DNA of 64,000 nucleotides from Lachnospiraceae bacterium (GTDB lineage Bacteria; Bacillota; Clostridia; Lachnospirales; Lachnospiraceae). Numbering within the stretch: position 1 is the first letter of the stretch; the number at the start of each line of letters is the position of its first letter. The translations under genes were made by a program, and so were the position numbers. Under the pieces are notes generated by a model. It had not been told where the DNA came from. It saw only the letters and a list, made by a program, of their open reading frames with translations, and did not search any database. Shown piece by piece: positions 17,897 to 27,491 of this stretch. The stretch lies in assembly GCA_017397645.1 (NCBI GenBank), contig JAFQIE010000021.1, positions 55,240 to 119,239 on the forward strand. The letters are read 5' to 3'.

Positions 17897-18045
17897 CTTA
17901 AGTGCCTCCTTCCCATTTCTTCTGATTTCTTCTTTTTACTCTTGCTCTAATTTTATGCGAATTCTCTATTCTTTGCAATATTCTAATCAAAAAATTCACA
18001 TTCTTTTTACCCTTTTCGGAATTGTGTTTTTTAGACTCCTCCATG

Positions 18046-18378
18046 CACTTTACGGTTGAAGATAGAGTTTCCTCAAATAGCACCGTATAATTTACCAAGC
18101 ACTTACGGTCAGAAATAAAGTTTCCTCAAATAGCACCGTATAATTTACCAATCACTTACGGTCAGAAATAAAGTTTTCTCAAATAGCACCGCATAACATA
18201 CCAAGCATTTGCGGTCAGAAATAAAGATTTCTCAAATAGCGCCGCATAACTTACCAAGCATTTGCGGTCAGAAATAAAGATTTCTCAAATAGCGCCGCAT
18301 AATTTACCAAGCATTTACGGTTAAATATAAAGTTTCCTTAAATAGCACCGTATTTGCTACCCGGCGTTTACGGTTAAA
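18046..18378. repeat. 53-bp tandem repeat array with inverted-repeat arms
   Basis: A unit of exactly 53 bases recurs about six times. The core ACGGT/GCGGT starts at 18052, 18105, 18158, 18211, 18264, 18317 and 18370. Each unit contains a left arm (ACCGTA or variant) and a right arm (TACGGT or variant) able to pair, separated by AAAGTTTCCTCAAATAGC-like and TAATTTACCAAGCA-like spacers. In the middle copies both arms change together (ACCGCA with TGCGGT). The array sits in the 605-base gap between the NfeD start (17896) and the SleB-like gene end (18502), which otherwise holds no convincing gene. The outer copies are more diverged. It is not CRISPR because the whole unit repeats without variable spacers. 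Confidence 0.93.
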
Positions 18379-18446
18379 AACGCAGAATGAAGAATTCAAC
18401 CGCAATGGTTCGTTTTTTATAGCGATAAGCACACCAGACATACTTT

Positions 18447-18480
18447 GAAAAAAAGGTGGCATACTTTCGTATACCACCTT
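18447..18480 (-). terminator. Terminator of the SleB-like hydrolase gene
   Basis: Arms of 12 bases (18453-18464 and 18469-18480, one mismatch) are followed on the minus strand by about eight T. It starts 22 bases after the stop codon of the hydrolase gene. Confidence 0.8.
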
Positions 18481-18501
18481 CATTTACCGAATAACGATTA
18501 T

Positions 18502-19572
18502 CTAATTAAATACATGATTTCCGATGACCAGACCTTCCTGGCCTCTATTTCTACGGAAATACACTCTGTCTCCTACATTGGAATATCCGGACAACGCATC
18601 CTTCGCTGCCTCAATGCAACTCGCTTTGATGCCACCGGATGCCACCAGTTGGTCCAATCTGCCCGTCATAGCCGGAGTAAATTGTCCGGGTGCATAGATA
18701 ACACCGCGGATAGAATTGGGCCATGCCTTGCTGCGGACACGGTTCATAACCACCGCACCTACGGCAACTTGTCCCTCATAACTTTCGCCCTGTGCCTCAC
18801 AGTGAATGAGCGCCGCCAACAACATCATCGTCTCTTCATCTGTTGTAAACTCACCATAATTCACAAAACGTTTCGCGTACATCTCAGCCTTTTCACGTGC
18901 TTCAATCTCCGCCACTGTCTCGCCTGTAGCCAAAATAAAGTCTACATCCGCAAATTCTGCGCGCACATAACCGTCCGCGCCTTCGTAGTCCACACAAATC
19001 CAGTTTTCTACATCCTGGTGTACGACCTCTACGATTTCTCCCATGGGCAGTAGTCCAAGAACCTCTGCCGTCCTCTCGGGAGCAGTTCTAACACGGAGCG
19101 TCTCCGTGTTAATGGTGGCAATGGTTTTGCCGACTTGGTCAGCAAGGGCTTTTGCCTCTTCCCCAAAAAGCAGAAATTCATCAGATGCCCATCCGATGAT
19201 ATTGCCGGATTGGAGTCTTGTCCAGCCATCCTTTCTTTCCAGAATGGTGCCACCACAATCCTTATACAGCATACCCACCCTTTTAGAGTTAGGGTCTGCT
19301 TCACTTCTTACGTTTAATGCGTCTTTTACATTGGCCATGACTAGTTTACTTTCCTGATAGTCCCCGGAAAGTTCTATATTCAATTGTTTCGCCATCTCAT
19401 CCACCACCCGGGCAGAATTCGCATCCACCGGATTTAGGACTGAGGCTATGCCACCTCTTAATTGATGCAGATAATCGTCGTTGGCATAAGCAGTCGTGCT
19501 ACTCACTACGCAAAGTACCAGGCTCATCACAAGCCCAAGCATAGTGGCGAACACTTCTCTTCTTTTCGCCAT
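18502..19572 (-). CDS. SleB-like cell wall hydrolase with SH3 domains
   Basis: This is a 356-residue exported protein. Residues 1-30 form a signal peptide ending STTAYAN. Two bacterial SH3-type domains follow: about 82-135 with ALNVRSEADPNSKRVGML, and about 147-205 with LRVRTAPERTAEVLGLL. The C-terminal hydrolase domain (about 245-356) has the SleB/CwlJ pattern LAALIHCEAQGESYEGQVAVG, where the glutamate is the likely catalytic residue, then AVVMNRV and GQFTP. SleB-family enzymes cleave spore cortex or vegetative peptidoglycan as lytic transglycosylases or amidases. SH3 domains probably bind the wall. It is downstream of proC with 127 bases between. Confidence 0.92.
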   Translation of the reverse strand: MAKRREVFATMLGLVMSLVLCVVSSTTAYANDDYLHQLRGGIASVLNPVDANSARVVDEMAKQLNIELSGDYQESKLVMANVKDALNVRSEADPNSKRVGMLYKDCGGTILERKDGWTRLQSGNIIGWASDEFLLFGEEAKALADQVGKTIATINTETLRVRTAPERTAEVLGLLPMGEIVEVVHQDVENWICVDYEGADGYVRAEFADVDFILATGETVAEIEAREKAEMYAKRFVNYGEFTTDEETMMLLAALIHCEAQGESYEGQVAVGAVVMNRVRSKAWPNSIRGVIYAPGQFTPAMTGRLDQLVASGGIKASCIEAAKDALSGYSNVGDRVYFRRNRGQEGLVIGNHVFN

Positions 19573-19699
19573 GCTTACCCTCCATTTTTACAAATCGCCC
19601 ATCTTATAATCATTATATTCCGTTCCTTGGAAAAATATTACAAGGCTGTGAAATTTGTTACGGGGGTTATCATAACAGATGTTTTTGATATTGTCAAAT

Positions 19700-20497
19700 T
19701 TACAAATTCTTGGACTTATCGATGCAAGCCTCCATGGCCGCCATGACAGTGCCTCTTAAGCCCATCTCTTCCAGCACTTTGACCGCCTCAATGGTGGTAC
19801 CTCCGGGAGAACAAACCATATCCTTTAACTGTCCCGGATGCATGCCCGTTTCCAGCATCATTTTGGCACTTCCGTACACTGCCTGTGCGGCAAATTCATA
19901 GGCCTGCTCTCTGGGCATACCGGCTGCCACTGCGCCGTCTGCCATGGCCTCAATAAACATAAAGACATAAGCGGGTGAGCTGCCACTGACACCCACTACT
20001 GCGTCCATCAGACGCTCCGGTACCACGCTTGCCTTGCCAAAGGCGCGAAGCAGGGAAAGCACCTTCTGCAGTTCCTCCTCGGACACCAGTTCGCAGGGAC
20101 TTACCGCAGTACATCCCTCCAACACCAAGGCAGGCGTATTAGGCATGCAACGGATGATTTTCGCTTTCACTTCACCAAAGGCATTTTGCATAAACTCAAT
20201 GGTGCGACCTGCAGCAATGCTGACCACCAAAGTGTCCGGTTTCAGTGCCGTTTTCACTTCCTCGATAACGCTTCCCAGATAATTGGGCTTCACTGCCAAA
20301 AACAGCACATCCACTGCCCCTGCCACCGCCTTATTATCCATGCAAATCTGCATTCCGTAGGCGTTAGCCGCCTTATCACAGGCTACAGCAGAAGGGTCAG
20401 CACCGTACACATCTGTGGGTTGCACCAATCCCTTACCTAAAATACCGCCAATGATGGCACTGGCCATATTTCCAAGTCCGATAAATCCTATTTTCAT
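19700..20497 (-). CDS. proC: Pyrroline-5-carboxylate reductase
   Basis: This 265-residue NAD(P)H enzyme makes proline from pyrroline-5-carboxylate. The N-terminal dinucleotide fold begins KIGFIGLGNMASAIIGG, followed by FLAVKPNYL and VVSIAAGRTIEFM. The C-terminal dimerisation and substrate part has the family signature segment GSSPAYVFMFIEAMADGAVAAGMPR (shown only in outline: residues near 165-190) and the late SPGGTTIEA motif. The length is normal. It starts nine bases after the methyltransferase gene, so the two are co-transcribed. Confidence 0.97.
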   Translation of the reverse strand: MKIGFIGLGNMASAIIGGILGKGLVQPTDVYGADPSAVACDKAANAYGMQICMDNKAVAGAVDVLFLAVKPNYLGSVIEEVKTALKPDTLVVSIAAGRTIEFMQNAFGEVKAKIIRCMPNTPALVLEGCTAVSPCELVSEEELQKVLSLLRAFGKASVVPERLMDAVVGVSGSSPAYVFMFIEAMADGAVAAGMPREQAYEFAAQAVYGSAKMMLETGMHPGQLKDMVCSPGGTTIEAVKVLEEMGLRGTVMAAMEACIDKSKNL

Positions 20498-20506
20498 ATT
20501 CTTCTC

Positions 20507-21301
20507 CTATCCGCGCTGTCTGTGCGCTTCATACATTAACAGTGATGTGGCAATGGCTGCATTCAGCGACTCCACCTGCCCCTCCATGGGAATCTTCAGG
20601 TATTCATCTGCTGCCGCTGCCAGTTCTTCCGTTAATCCATTCCCCTCATTTCCTATGAGGAATGCACAACCTGTTCGCAAATCACATTCGTTGTAATACT
20701 TTTCTCCTGCCAAATGAGCTGCATAGCTTTTTATATTCCGTTTACGCAACAATTCTGTGACTTCCACCAAATTCCCGGCATACACTACCGGCACCCTGTA
20801 AATAGAGCCCATAGTAGCACGAATGGTTTTGGGATTGTAGATATCCACACTTCCCTCACTGAGGATAACTCCCGTGACGCCGGCACCTTCTCCGGTGCGG
20901 ACAATGGTGCCTACATTGCCGGGGTCCTGAAGATTTTCCAGAACCACAAGCATGGGATTTTCTGACGCTAACAAATCCTCTATTCCGTAGGACGGTCGCT
21001 TTACCACACATAGAATTCCCTGTGGCGTCTGAGTATCGGACATCTTGCGAAACACCTCTGCAGACACCTCTTCGAAAACCACCTGGTCCAGTTTCTTCTT
21101 AATAGATATGTATTCTCTATTCTCCGTCACCTTCGCCAACGCATCTGTAGAGATATAAACCTCCCGGATCCATTCCATGGGGGCTTCCTCAAACATCTTA
21201 AAGCCTTCCACCAAAAAGACACCGGCCTCTTTTCTCTCCTTCGCTTTGGTCTGCCAAAGCACCACTTGTTTTACCCGTGGATTGGACACCGCAGTAATCA
21301 T
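20507..21301 (-). CDS. TrmH/SpoU-family RNA 2'-O-methyltransferase
   Basis: This 264-residue protein methylates ribose 2'-OH in rRNA or tRNA using SAM. An N-terminal substrate-binding domain (residues 1-90) is followed by the knotted SPOUT domain. Motif 1 is NLQDPGNVGTIVRTGEGAG, motif 2 LIGNEGNGLTEEL and motif 3 IPMEGQVESLNAAIATSLL. The N-terminal domain and length fit the RlmB/TsnR-like group acting on 23S rRNA. It is the first gene of a two-gene unit with proC, just after the pfkA terminator, so it must have its own promoter in or after that terminator. Confidence 0.93.
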   Translation of the reverse strand: MITAVSNPRVKQVVLWQTKAKERKEAGVFLVEGFKMFEEAPMEWIREVYISTDALAKVTENREYISIKKKLDQVVFEEVSAEVFRKMSDTQTPQGILCVVKRPSYGIEDLLASENPMLVVLENLQDPGNVGTIVRTGEGAGVTGVILSEGSVDIYNPKTIRATMGSIYRVPVVYAGNLVEVTELLRKRNIKSYAAHLAGEKYYNECDLRTGCAFLIGNEGNGLTEELAAAADEYLKIPMEGQVESLNAAIATSLLMYEAHRQRG

Positions 21302-21317
21302 CTGTTACACCTTTCTT

Positions 21318-21360
21318 ATAAAAAGCCGCAAGGAACTCCTATCACGGAACCTTGCGGCTT
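21318..21360 (-). terminator. Terminator after pfkA
   Basis: An 11-bp stem (AAGCCGCAAGG at 21323-21333 with 21350-21360) and a longer loop are followed by five T on the minus strand. It lies directly after the pfkA stop codon at 21380. Confidence 0.85.
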
Positions 21361-21379
21361 ATGTTTACATTATCTGAAA

Positions 21380-22354
21380 TTAAATGGTCAATAATTTAGC
21401 CACTTCGAATTCGTATTCGTTAATTTCCTTTTTCTGGCTCATAGCCTCGTCAATGTCAAAATCCTGGAAGGTTCCGTTACAGAATCCGATGACACGATTG
21501 CTCTTGCCTGCCAGCAAAGTATCTACTGCGTGAGCACCCATAATAGACGCATAATAACGGTCCTTGGCTGTAGGATTACCACCACGCTGCATGTAACCCA
21601 AAATCGTAGCTCTGGTCTCGATACCTGTTGCCGCCTCAATTCGGCGTGCCATGGAAGTGGAATGTCCAATGCCTTCTGCATTGATAATCAAATGATGGCT
21701 CTTACCTCTCTTACGGCTCTGGATAATATGGTTGATGATGGTCTGCTCATCAAAATCGTATTTTTCCGGAATCAACACATCCTCTGCACCATTGGCAACA
21801 CCACACCACAACGCAATATATCCTGCATTTCTTCCCATAACCTCGATAATACTGCATCTCTCATGGGAAGAGGAAGTATCCTTTACCTTATCGATAGCTT
21901 CCATTGCCGTATTCACTGCAGTATCAAAGCCGATGGTATAATCCGTACAAGGAATATCCAGATCAATGGTACCGGGGATACCGATGGTTTTGATGCCCTC
22001 TCTTGCCAGCGCCTGTGCACCACGGAAGGATCCGTCGCCACCGATGACAACCATGCCGTCAATACCGTGCTTTCTACAAATATCCGCACCCATTTTCTGA
22101 TACTCTTTTTCTTTAAACTCCAAACACCTTGCAGTACCCAGTACCGTACCGCCACGCTGGATAATATCGGAAACATGACGTGGTTCCATATCTATGATTT
22201 CTTCATGAAGAAGACCGTTAAAACCTCTCTTAATACCCTTTACCTTCAAACCTCTGGAAATAGCAGTACGCACCGTCGCACGAATGGCTGCATTCATACC
22301 GGGTGCATCTCCTCCACTGGTTAAAACTGCAATCGTCTTAATCTCGTTACTCAA
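21380..22354 (-). CDS. pfkA: ATP-dependent 6-phosphofructokinase
   Basis: This 324-residue glycolytic enzyme phosphorylates fructose 6-phosphate. Motifs are the ATP-binding SGGDAPGMNAAIR, GGDGSFRGA, the catalytic TIDLDIPCTDYTIGFDTA (with the proton-abstracting Asp) and EVMGRNAGYIALW. The start is TTG 22354 with a textbook AGGAGG seven bases upstream; the frame continues upstream to 22375 without a ribosome site. GGDGS, with Gly after Asp-Gly, fits ATP rather than pyrophosphate use. It lies 99 bases after dnaE on the same strand and is closed by a strong terminator. Confidence 0.97.
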   Translation of the reverse strand: MSNEIKTIAVLTSGGDAPGMNAAIRATVRTAISRGLKVKGIKRGFNGLLHEEIIDMEPRHVSDIIQRGGTVLGTARCLEFKEKEYQKMGADICRKHGIDGMVVIGGDGSFRGAQALAREGIKTIGIPGTIDLDIPCTDYTIGFDTAVNTAMEAIDKVKDTSSSHERCSIIEVMGRNAGYIALWCGVANGAEDVLIPEKYDFDEQTIINHIIQSRKRGKSHHLIINAEGIGHSTSMARRIEAATGIETRATILGYMQRGGNPTAKDRYYASIMGAHAVDTLLAGKSNRVIGFCNGTFQDFDIDEAMSQKKEINEYEFEVAKLLTI

Positions 22355-22453
22355 ATTGAAACCTCCTAGAATCACTCTCTCCTCATTCTTTTCGATTCAC
22401 TATTTTAATCCTTTTTTTTACAGTTTTCAATAGGTTTATAACAGGTTTTTGCC

Positions 22454-25400
22454 TTAGTTTAATCTAATTTTTACATTTTCTGCCCCAAAAATCTCTATCA
22501 GACGCTCTTTGAGTTCTTCATCTGCCTGCACACGCCTGTTGACGGGCAAAACCTTATACGCCTTTGTATCCTTCAGGAAGATCACAACATCATCGTTTCC
22601 GTCGGAATCCTTGATGGCTTCAAGCAATACCTGTTCCTTTTGTGCATATTCCTTTGCATCTGCAAACTGTATCCAGATACCATTGGGAACGGTCCGTCTG
22701 CCGTTTGAATCACTCTGCACGGGACGGGGTGAGGATTGTCTGTAGCCTGCACTACCACCATAGTTACCGCCATATCTTCCGCCACGATTTTGAAAAATCG
22801 GGCCATCACCGGCTGTCTGTGCTTCTTCAAACGTCACCAGCTGGTCGCAAATAAGTTTACCATCCTTGTCGTCTTCCACAGATACATGCCCCTTGATGAA
22901 CACCTTGGCGTCCTCCATCAATAGCGGTCCATATTTCTCGTAGGTGGCAGGGAATACAATCACTTCTACGGAACCAATCAAATCTTCTACACTCAGGAAA
23001 GCCATAGCCTTGTCATTCTTGGTATATTTGATGCTCTTTTCCGCGATCATACCACCTATGACAGCGTCCTGGTTGTCCACCACGCGGACATCTCCTGTTT
23101 CCTCATCCATAAAGAAATCACTGGTATTGTGGGTCACATGTTTCTGCCACAATTCCTGGTAGGATTCCATGGGGTGGCCACTCAAATAAATGCCAAGTAC
23201 CTCTTTTTCAAAGGCAAGCAGCATCTCTTTGGGATACTCCTCCACCTTGGGCAGACGGATGTCAAAAGCTTCCTTCTGGGAATCATCCACAATATCAAAC
23301 AACGATACCTGCCCTGCCAGTGTGGTCTTCTTATCCTTCGCCACATGATCCATGAACTGTACATAGACGCTCATGAACTGCTGACGGTTGCCTCCCAAAC
23401 TATCCAATGCGCCTGCTTTAATAAAGTTTTCTACAGCGCGCTTATTCAAATCCTTGTCTGCCATACGGGTAAGGAAATCCTTCAAGCTGGTAAAAGGTCC
23501 TCTTTCTTTGCGTTCCTCCACCACAGAGTCAATCACCGGTCTACCCACGCTCTTGATGGCGGTAAGGGCATAGCGGATTCCTCCGTCAGACACTGAGAAA
23601 CCGCTCTGTCCCTGATTAATATCGGGGGGCAAAAGAGGAATGCCCATACTTCTGCATGTCAAAATATATTCCGACACCTTCTCTGACTTATCAATGACAG
23701 AGGTCATAAGTGCCGCCATAAACTGTACAGGATAATAGTATTTCAAATATGCCGTCTGATATGCAACCACTGCATAACAAGCCGCATGGGATTTATTAAA
23801 GGCATATTTTGCGAAGTCCATCATATCGTCATAAATGGAAGAAGCCACAGACTCACTGATGCCCTTGGATACACAGCCGGGAACATTTTCCTCCGCGTTT
23901 CCGTAGACAAAATTCGCCCGCTCTTTTTCCATCACTTCCTGTTTCTTTTTACTCATGGCACGACGCACCAGGTCACTTCGTCCCAAAGTATATCCGCCTA
24001 AATCGCGCACAATCTGCATTACCTGCTCCTGATATACAATACATCCGTATGTAGGTGCCAGAATAGGCTCCAATTGAGGACAGGAATAAGCCACCAAATC
24101 GTGGTTATTTTTACCCTTAATGTATTTGGGAATAAAGTCCATGGGACCGGGACGGTACAGAGAAATACCCGCAATCACATCTTCCAAATTTTGAGGGCGC
24201 AACTCCTTCATGAAGTTCTTCATACCACCACTCTCCAATTGGAAAATACCATCTGTTTTGCCGGTTCCGATAGAAGCAAGCACTTCCGGGTCATTATAAT
24301 CAAGGTGATCAATATCTATCTCCACACCGGTGGTTTCTTTCACAAATCTCACCGCATCGTGAATTACCGTCAAGGTACGAAGGCCCAAAAAGTCCATCTT
24401 AAGTAAGCCCAACTCTTCCAAAGTAGTCATGGTAAACTGGGTGGTAATAGAACCGTCACTGCCTCTGGAAAGGGGTACAAACTCGTCCGCTGCCTGGGGA
24501 CAAATTACCACACCTGCCGCATGCATGGAAACATTCTTGGGCATACCCTCCAATTTCTTACACATATCTATCAGCGTGTGGACCGTTTCATCCTCCTGGT
24601 ACATCTTGCGCAATTCCGGATTCATCTCCAGTGCACGGTCCAGAGTAATATTCAGCTCCTTGGGTACCATTTTCGCAATGGAATCTGCCGTGGAATAGGG
24701 CAAATCCATCACTCTCGCCACATCACGTACCACTGCTCTTGCCGCCATGGTACCGAAGGTGACAATCTGCACTACCTTTTCCGCACCATATTTGCGTCCC
24801 ACATAATCAATCACTTCCTGTCTGCGATTAAAACAAAAGTCTATATCGATATCGGGCATGGACACACGCTCCGGATTCAGGAAACGCTCAAACAGTAAGC
24901 TGTAGCGGATAGGGTCAATATTCGTAATTTTCAAACAGTAGGAAACGATACTTCCCGCAGCGGAACCACGTCCCGGGCCCACAGGAATATCATTCGATTT
25001 CGCATAATTGATAAAATCCCAAACAATGAGGAAATAGTCCACATAACCCATTTTGCGGATGACGGACAATTCATAGTCCAATCTCTCCTGCAAGGTTTGG
25101 CCCGTATCTCCTGCCGGCTGGCTGGGATCTCCGTATCTCTCCTTCAGTCCATCCAGACACAATTTGTTGAGATAACTCCAAGAATCATACCCATCCGGCA
25201 CCTCATAATGGGGCAATTTGGTGTGACCAAACTCGATTTCCACATTGCACCGGTCTGCAATTCTTTGCGTATTTTCTACAGCTTCCAAAGCATAGGGGAA
25301 TAGTTCTCTCATTTGGGCTTCACTTTTTACAAAGTATTGTCCGCCCTCGTAGCGCATTCTATCCTCATCGCTGAGTTTTTTGCCGGTCTGCATACACAAC

Positions 25401-26062
25401 AGCACGTCGTGTGAATCCACATCTGTGTCGTAGGTATAATGCACGTCATTGGTGGCAACCAGAGGTATAGAAAGTTCCCGGCTCATTTTCAAAAGTTCCG
25501 TGTTCACCTGACGTTGCTCAGGTATGCCATGGTCCTGTAATTCCAAAAAGTAGTTGTCCTTACCAAAGCATGCCTGATATTTGAGGGCACACTCTCTGGC
25601 CTCAGCCATCATACCTTTCATGATGAAACGGGGCACCTCGCCTGCCAAACAGGCGGACAAAGCGATAATTCCTTCGTGATAGCGGTTCAATACCTCCATA
25701 TCCACGCGGGGTCTGTAGTAATAGCCTTCGGTAAATCCTTTACTGACAATCTTAATCAAATTGGCATAGCCCACATTGTTTTCCGCCAACAAAACCAGAT
25801 GATGATATCTCTCCTCACCGCCGCCGATTTCTTTGTCGAAACGGGAATTGGGTGCTACATACACTTCACAACCCAAAATAGGCTTCACTCCCGCCGCTTT
25901 GGCCGCACGGTAAAAATCAATGGCACCATACATCACACCATGGTCCGTTATGGCAGCACTATCCATCCCAAGTTCTTTCACTCGGGCTACATACTCTTTT
26001 ATTTTGTTAGAGCCGTCCAAAAGGGAATACTCCGTATGGACATGGAGATGTGTAAATGCCAT
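22454..26062 (-). CDS. dnaE: DNA polymerase III alpha subunit, DnaE type
   Basis: This 1202-residue replicative polymerase starts with a PHP domain (HLHVHTEYSLLDGSNK, residues 1-200). The catalytic palm has the metal-binding PDIDIDF pair near residue 400. The finger and beta-clamp-binding regions follow, then tandem helix-hairpin-helix (about 830-930) and a C-terminal OB fold (about 1000-1090). The length matches Firmicutes DnaE, the second alpha subunit beside PolC, thought to extend primers in lagging-strand synthesis. It begins 11 bases after metK ends, so it is very likely co-transcribed with metK and exposed to SAM-riboswitch control unless an internal promoter exists. Confidence 0.98.
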   Translation of the reverse strand: MAFTHLHVHTEYSLLDGSNKIKEYVARVKELGMDSAAITDHGVMYGAIDFYRAAKAAGVKPILGCEVYVAPNSRFDKEIGGGEERYHHLVLLAENNVGYANLIKIVSKGFTEGYYYRPRVDMEVLNRYHEGIIALSACLAGEVPRFIMKGMMAEARECALKYQACFGKDNYFLELQDHGIPEQRQVNTELLKMSRELSIPLVATNDVHYTYDTDVDSHDVLLCMQTGKKLSDEDRMRYEGGQYFVKSEAQMRELFPYALEAVENTQRIADRCNVEIEFGHTKLPHYEVPDGYDSWSYLNKLCLDGLKERYGDPSQPAGDTGQTLQERLDYELSVIRKMGYVDYFLIVWDFINYAKSNDIPVGPGRGSAAGSIVSYCLKITNIDPIRYSLLFERFLNPERVSMPDIDIDFCFNRRQEVIDYVGRKYGAEKVVQIVTFGTMAARAVVRDVARVMDLPYSTADSIAKMVPKELNITLDRALEMNPELRKMYQEDETVHTLIDMCKKLEGMPKNVSMHAAGVVICPQAADEFVPLSRGSDGSITTQFTMTTLEELGLLKMDFLGLRTLTVIHDAVRFVKETTGVEIDIDHLDYNDPEVLASIGTGKTDGIFQLESGGMKNFMKELRPQNLEDVIAGISLYRPGPMDFIPKYIKGKNNHDLVAYSCPQLEPILAPTYGCIVYQEQVMQIVRDLGGYTLGRSDLVRRAMSKKKQEVMEKERANFVYGNAEENVPGCVSKGISESVASSIYDDMMDFAKYAFNKSHAACYAVVAYQTAYLKYYYPVQFMAALMTSVIDKSEKVSEYILTCRSMGIPLLPPDINQGQSGFSVSDGGIRYALTAIKSVGRPVIDSVVEERKERGPFTSLKDFLTRMADKDLNKRAVENFIKAGALDSLGGNRQQFMSVYVQFMDHVAKDKKTTLAGQVSLFDIVDDSQKEAFDIRLPKVEEYPKEMLLAFEKEVLGIYLSGHPMESYQELWQKHVTHNTSDFFMDEETGDVRVVDNQDAVIGGMIAEKSIKYTKNDKAMAFLSVEDLIGSVEVIVFPATYEKYGPLLMEDAKVFIKGHVSVEDDKDGKLICDQLVTFEEAQTAGDGPIFQNRGGRYGGNYGGSAGYRQSSPRPVQSDSNGRRTVPNGIWIQFADAKEYAQKEQVLLEAIKDSDGNDDVVIFLKDTKAYKVLPVNRRVQADEELKERLIEIFGAENVKIRLN

Positions 26063-26073
26063 TTTCTTTCCTC

Positions 26074-27261
26074 TTACAGATACTTCTTCAAATCTTCCGC
26101 TTTGTCACAATTCTCCCAGGGCAGGGACACATCATCTCTTCCGAAATGTCCGTACGCTGCAGTGGGTTTATAAATAGGTCTGCGCAGATCCAACATCTTG
26201 ATGATGCCTGCAGGGCGCAAATCAAAGTTCTCACGAACAATTTCCACCAATCTCTCATTAGAAAGCTTACCTGTACCAAAGGTATCTACCATGATGGATG
26301 TGGGCTGTGCCACACCAATAGCATAAGACAACTGAATTTCACACTTGTCAGCCAAGCCGGCTTTTACGATATTCTTTGCCACATAACGGGCCGCATAAGC
26401 CGCACTTCTGTCCACCTTTGTACAATCCTTTCCGGAGAAAGCACCGCCACCGTGGCGGGCCATGCCACCATAGGTGTCTACAATGATTTTTCTACCGGTC
26501 AATCCCGCATCACCCTGAGGACCGCCAATTACAAATCTGCCGGTAGGATTGATAAAGAACTTGGTATTTTCATCGATAAGTTCTGCAGGAAGCACAGGGT
26601 CAAACACGTATTTCTTAATATCTGCGTGAATCTGCTCCTGAGTCACTTCCTCATCATGCTGGGTGGAGAGTACCACTGCCTCTAAACGTACAGGTTTATT
26701 ATTTTCATCATATTCCACTGAAACCTGACTCTTTCCATCGGGGCGCAGGTAAGGCAGAGTGCCGTCTTTACGCACCTTGGTCAACTGTCTTGCCAGTTTG
26801 TGGGAAAGAGATATGGGATAGGGCATAAGTTCCGGGGTCTCATTGGTAGCATAACCAAACATCATACCCTGATCTCCCGCACCGATGGCTTCCAACTGTT
26901 CATCACTCATGTTGGACTCTCTCGCCTCAAACGCACGGTCCACACCCATAGCGATATCAGGGGACTGTTTGTCCAAAGCCACCATCACGGCACAGGTATT
27001 GCCGTCAAAACCGATTTTAGAACTGTTATAGCCGATATCCACTACTGTTTTACGTACAATTGCCGCAACATCCAAATTAGCTTTGGTGGTAATTTCTCCT
27101 GTCACCAATACAAATCCGGTACAGCTTGTTGCCTCACAAGCCACGCGGCTCATGGGATCCTGTTCCATACATGCGTCCAGTATTGCGTCGGAGACTGCAT
27201 CACAAAGTTTATCGGGATGTCCTTCTGTTACTGATTCTGATGTAAATAAATGCTTTTCCAT
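26074..27261 (-). CDS. metK: S-adenosylmethionine synthetase
   Basis: This 395-residue enzyme makes SAM from methionine and ATP. The sequence has the N-terminal [21 protein letters not shown], the flexible-loop residues near SPDIAMGV, the hexapeptide region [12 protein letters not shown] and the P-loop-like [19 protein letters not shown]. All are MetK hallmarks and the length is normal. It lies behind a SAM-I riboswitch and intrinsic terminator (27326-27474), so high SAM should stop transcription before the gene. dnaE follows after 11 bases. Confidence 0.98.
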   Translation of the reverse strand: MEKHLFTSESVTEGHPDKLCDAVSDAILDACMEQDPMSRVACEATSCTGFVLVTGEITTKANLDVAAIVRKTVVDIGYNSSKIGFDGNTCAVMVALDKQSPDIAMGVDRAFEARESNMSDEQLEAIGAGDQGMMFGYATNETPELMPYPISLSHKLARQLTKVRKDGTLPYLRPDGKSQVSVEYDENNKPVRLEAVVLSTQHDEEVTQEQIHADIKKYVFDPVLPAELIDENTKFFINPTGRFVIGGPQGDAGLTGRKIIVDTYGGMARHGGGAFSGKDCTKVDRSAAYAARYVAKNIVKAGLADKCEIQLSYAIGVAQPTSIMVDTFGTGKLSNERLVEIVRENFDLRPAGIIKMLDLRRPIYKPTAAYGHFGRDDVSLPWENCDKAEDLKKYL

Positions 27262-27325
27262 TTGTTTTTCCTTTTCTTTCTTTTTATAGGATAAAGAATC
27301 CTTTTAGGTTTCTTGATTTCTTATG

Positions 27326-27355
27326 CCAAAAGGTCCGCTTGCAACAAGCGGACCT
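27326..27355 (-). terminator. Riboswitch-controlled terminator before metK
   Basis: A perfect 10-bp stem (AGGTCCGCTT at 27331-27340 with 27346-27355), a five-base loop and a T-run on the minus strand form the expression platform of the SAM riboswitch, 65 bases before the metK start. Confidence 0.9.
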
Positions 27356-27374
27356 CAATCTAACGATTTAAATC

Positions 27375-27474
27375 CTCTTATTGATCGATTATACTCGCTC
27401 AGGTAGGCACCTTCCTGTAAGGGGTTGCCGTGGCTTCGTTGACCCTATGTGTCTCCACCAACTCTGAATAAGAG
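27375..27474 (-). ncRNA. SAM-I (S-box) riboswitch controlling metK
   Basis: Reading the minus strand, the element has P1 arms CTCTTATT (27467-27474) and AATAAGAG (27375-27382). Between them are the S-box blocks GGTGGAGACA, then a GGGTCAACGAAGCCACGGCAACC region, GGAAGGTGCC and CCTGAGCGAG. Kink-turn and pseudoknot parts are in the conserved order. It is followed by a strong terminator and then metK. When SAM is bound, the aptamer is stabilised and the terminator forms; without SAM an antiterminator can form from P1 3' sequence and the terminator 5' arm. The start of transcription must lie at the very end of murA or just after it. Confidence 0.95.
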
Positions 27475-27491
27475 AAACTATATAAAACGAA

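Noticed and set aside
17898-18098. 66-residue minus-strand frame reading out of the repeat array
   Set aside because: It starts in the array, has Lys/Arg-rich composition and no ribosome site. A 53-base period cannot keep one frame, so coding use of the repeats is unlikely.
18046-18378. CRISPR-like periodic array
   Set aside because: The complete 53-base unit is repeated with gradual divergence; there are no unique spacers and no cas genes nearby.
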